NCBI RefSeq assembly: GCF_900101495.1
Contig: NZ_FMUS01000002.1
Span: 1 to 64,000, forward strand
From: Alkaliphilus peptidifermentans DSM 18978
GTDB taxonomy: Bacteria; Bacillota; Clostridia; Peptostreptococcales; Natronincolaceae
Direction of reading: 5' to 3'
Length of the DNA stretch: 64,000 bases
Positions 63,593 to 64,000 of this stretch are shown piece by piece; the first letter of the stretch is position 1, and every line of letters starts with the position of its first letter. The notes under the pieces are model-generated. The model ran no database searches. It had not been told where the DNA came from and saw only the letters and a list, made by a program, of their open reading frames with translations. The position numbers and the translations under genes are program-made.

Positions 63593-64000
63593 TTATATTT
63601 TTAAAAGTGCAGCAAATTTATTTATTGTCCGTTGTATAAAGCCATTTTCATCAACCTTTACAGTGTCTTCTGTATTCATATTCTTATTAAGGTCATTAGT
63701 TAACAAAGCAGTTTTTGTGGAATTTACAGAGAAATAGTAGGTGTTTTCTGAAATGGGGTACATCATTCCCAAGCGATTCACAGCTTCTGATTCTATCCAT
63801 CTTGATTTAGTTACCTTTTCCAATTCCACCTTCAGTTTCTCTCTGCTGTCTTCAATTTCATCTAATTGTCTACTAAGGTTGTATATTTCATGCTTCATCT
63901 CTGTAATAGCTGCATATCTAATAACCAACAATAATCCAAGCATTAAAAGGCATGAAATGCTAAAGGCAGTAGCAATCTTTACAAAGCGATAGCTATTCTT
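63593..64000 (-). CDS. ftsL: Cell division protein FtsL (5' end beyond the window)
   Basis: The open frame continues to the window edge: KNSYRFVKIATAFSISCLLM, then LGLLLVI, a membrane segment, so the ATG at 63,943 is internal. A leucine-zipper-like coiled coil follows (EIYNLSRQLDEIEDSREKLKVELEKV is in this region), then NRLGMMYPISENTYYF, typical of FtsL/septum-initiator proteins. Ends 14 bp before spoVD. Confidence 0.85.
   Translation of the reverse strand, partial: KNSYRFVKIATAFSISCLLMLGLLLVIRYAAITEMKHEIYNLSRQLDEIEDSREKLKVELEKVTKSRWIESEAVNRLGMMYPISENTYYFSVNSTKTALLTNDLNKNMNTEDTVKVDENGFIQRTINKFAALLKI

Overview
The window is AT-rich chromosomal DNA from an endospore-forming Firmicute of class Clostridia. 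The evidence is sigE, sigG, spoIIGA, spoIIP, spoIVA and a SpoVD-type PBP beside a low-GC division cluster. The gene set resembles the Alkaliphilus/Natronincola kind of clostridia; that placement is an inference from gene content only. Almost everything is on the minus strand, so operons read from high to low coordinates.

Layout. 1-5.8 kb: a short-chain fatty acid/acetoacetate operon (thiolase, CoA-transferase A and B, AtoE) with a consensus sigma-54 promoter and three enhancer-like palindromes, preceded by its PAS/AAA+ activator gene, which is broken by one extra A in an A8 tract. 5.8-6.5 kb: a palindromic intergenic repeat. 6.5-17.7 kb: housekeeping and division genes (RluD-type synthase, lspA, DksA/TraR, aroF, mtnN, divIVA, ylmH, yggT, sepF, ylmE, a HlyD-like protein), a DMT transporter and an S41 protease. 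18-19 kb: a dihydroorotate dehydrogenase-like gene (plus strand) and tRNA-Pro(GGG). 19.3-29.5 kb: spoIVA, gpsA, plsY, der, DUF512, two DUF3189 genes, the YIEGIA pair, spoIIP and DUF1614. 29.9-32.2 kb: a secreted protein resembling an aerolysin/ETX-type pore-former (plus strand) and an S41 lipoprotein. 32.3-40.8 kb: phoR/phoB, pgeF, nrdR, ylmC/ymxH, sigG, sigE, spoIIGA, ftsZ. 41.1-64 kb: sbp, two DUF881 genes, ftsQ, a split murA, murG, ftsW, murD, mraY, murF, murE, spoVD and ftsL (cut by the window edge).

The outstanding feature is an 8,614-bp element inserted inside murA (about 44,739-53,361). The murA N-terminal half (115 codons) stops exactly where the catalytic cysteine should follow. The C-terminal half, starting at that cysteine, lies 8.6 kb away beside a large serine recombinase gene. 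Both junctions carry the 9-bp sequence CAGGTGGAT, and joining them restores a perfectly in-frame MurA of about 422 residues. This is the architecture of a skin-type intervening element, but in the fosfomycin-target gene of the main division cluster. Its cargo is: the recombinase with a small upstream ORF (candidate directionality factor); psuK-psuG for pseudouridine catabolism; and a heterodimeric ABC exporter preceded by a 46-codon leader peptide with mutually exclusive hairpins, typical of ribosome-mediated, antibiotic-responsive attenuation. The 3' end of the recombinase gene runs through the attachment core into murA, so its C-terminus would change on excision.

Other notable points are dispersed 7-bp tandem repeats just downstream of several operon ends and an in-frame 12-bp repeat inside pgeF.
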